Assembly: GCA_027886975.1 (NCBI GenBank) | Contig: JAPCJK010000008.1 | Span: forward strand, 1-35,410 | Direction of reading: 5' to 3' | Source: Nitrososphaerota archaeon | GTDB taxonomy: Archaea > Thermoproteota > Nitrososphaeria > Nitrososphaerales > Gagatemarchaeaceae | DNA length: 35,410 bases | Shown here: positions 35,308 through 35,410 of the stretch, in pieces | Position numbering within the stretch: the first letter of the stretch is position 1 | Layout of the letters: every line of letters starts with the position of its first letter | The notes under the pieces: model-generated | What the model saw: the letters and a program-made list of their open reading frames with translations, nothing else | Told to the model about the DNA's origin: nothing | The model's database searches: none | Made by a program: the position numbers and the translations under genes

Positions 35308-35410
35308 ATGGCGACTGCTCAGGATTCAGCCAACGGTCTTAGGGTATCTTCGCTTTCAAAGTCATTCGGGAGACTCACGGCACTCGCAGGAATCGACCTG
35401 GAGATCGAAG
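35308..35410 (+). CDS. ABC transporter ATP-binding protein (N-terminus only)
   Basis: MATAQDSANGLRVSSLSKSFGRLTALAGIDLEIE: canonical ABC ATPase N-terminus running off the window. Confidence 0.82.
   Translation, partial: MATAQDSANGLRVSSLSKSFGRLTALAGIDLEIE

Noticed and set aside
1-35410. CRISPR arrays, IS elements, prophage or integrase next to the tRNA
   Set aside because: No regularly spaced repeats, transposase/integrase motifs or tRNA-end duplications were noticed by eye.

Overview
The window is archaeal chromosomal DNA, moderately GC-rich. Nitrososphaeria/TACK affiliation is an inference from gene content: aIF-1A, archaeal CCA-adding enzyme, UPF0200, UPF0201, GPN-loop GTPase, TATA-box promoters and frequent GTG/TTG starts. 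Main blocks: (1) 0-4.3 kb: PadR regulator, SHOCT membrane protein, GNAT, a probable truncated HAD phosphatase remnant, and pyruvate phosphate dikinase. (2) 4.3-13.9 kb: Doc/Fic-like protein lacking the motif His, tRNA-Pro(GGG), and a tRNA-maturation-rich neighbourhood (COG2112 kinase, Cca, ThpR, UPF0200, UPF0201, RNase Z, Trm-G10 methyltransferase, Prs, NUDIX, CinA-like, GPN GTPase). (3) 13.8-21.2 kb: short-chain acyl-CoA island (alpha/beta hydrolase, PrpB, citrate/2-methylcitrate synthase, MeaB, cobalamin mutase large and small subunits, acyl-CoA dehydrogenase). The mutase carries the Phe/Gln pair typical of isobutyryl-CoA mutase rather than the Tyr/Arg pair of methylmalonyl-CoA mutase. (4) 21-35.4 kb: beta-propeller proteins, Lpd/MerA-like oxidoreductase, ChrB-MFS pair, aIF-1A, DEAD-box helicase, a 48-aa zinc ribbon plus leaderless-type solute-binding protein pair, and a run of membrane/exported proteins including two 'WPGTWMF' paralogs and the start of an ABC ATPase. 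The most notable observations are the mutase specificity signature, three ORFs whose expected N-termini lack any in-frame ATG/GTG/TTG, a Doc/Fic motif with His replaced by Gln, a perfect 16-bp palindrome next to padR, and several short ORFs absent from the supplied ORF track. No CRISPR array, transposon or prophage was seen.
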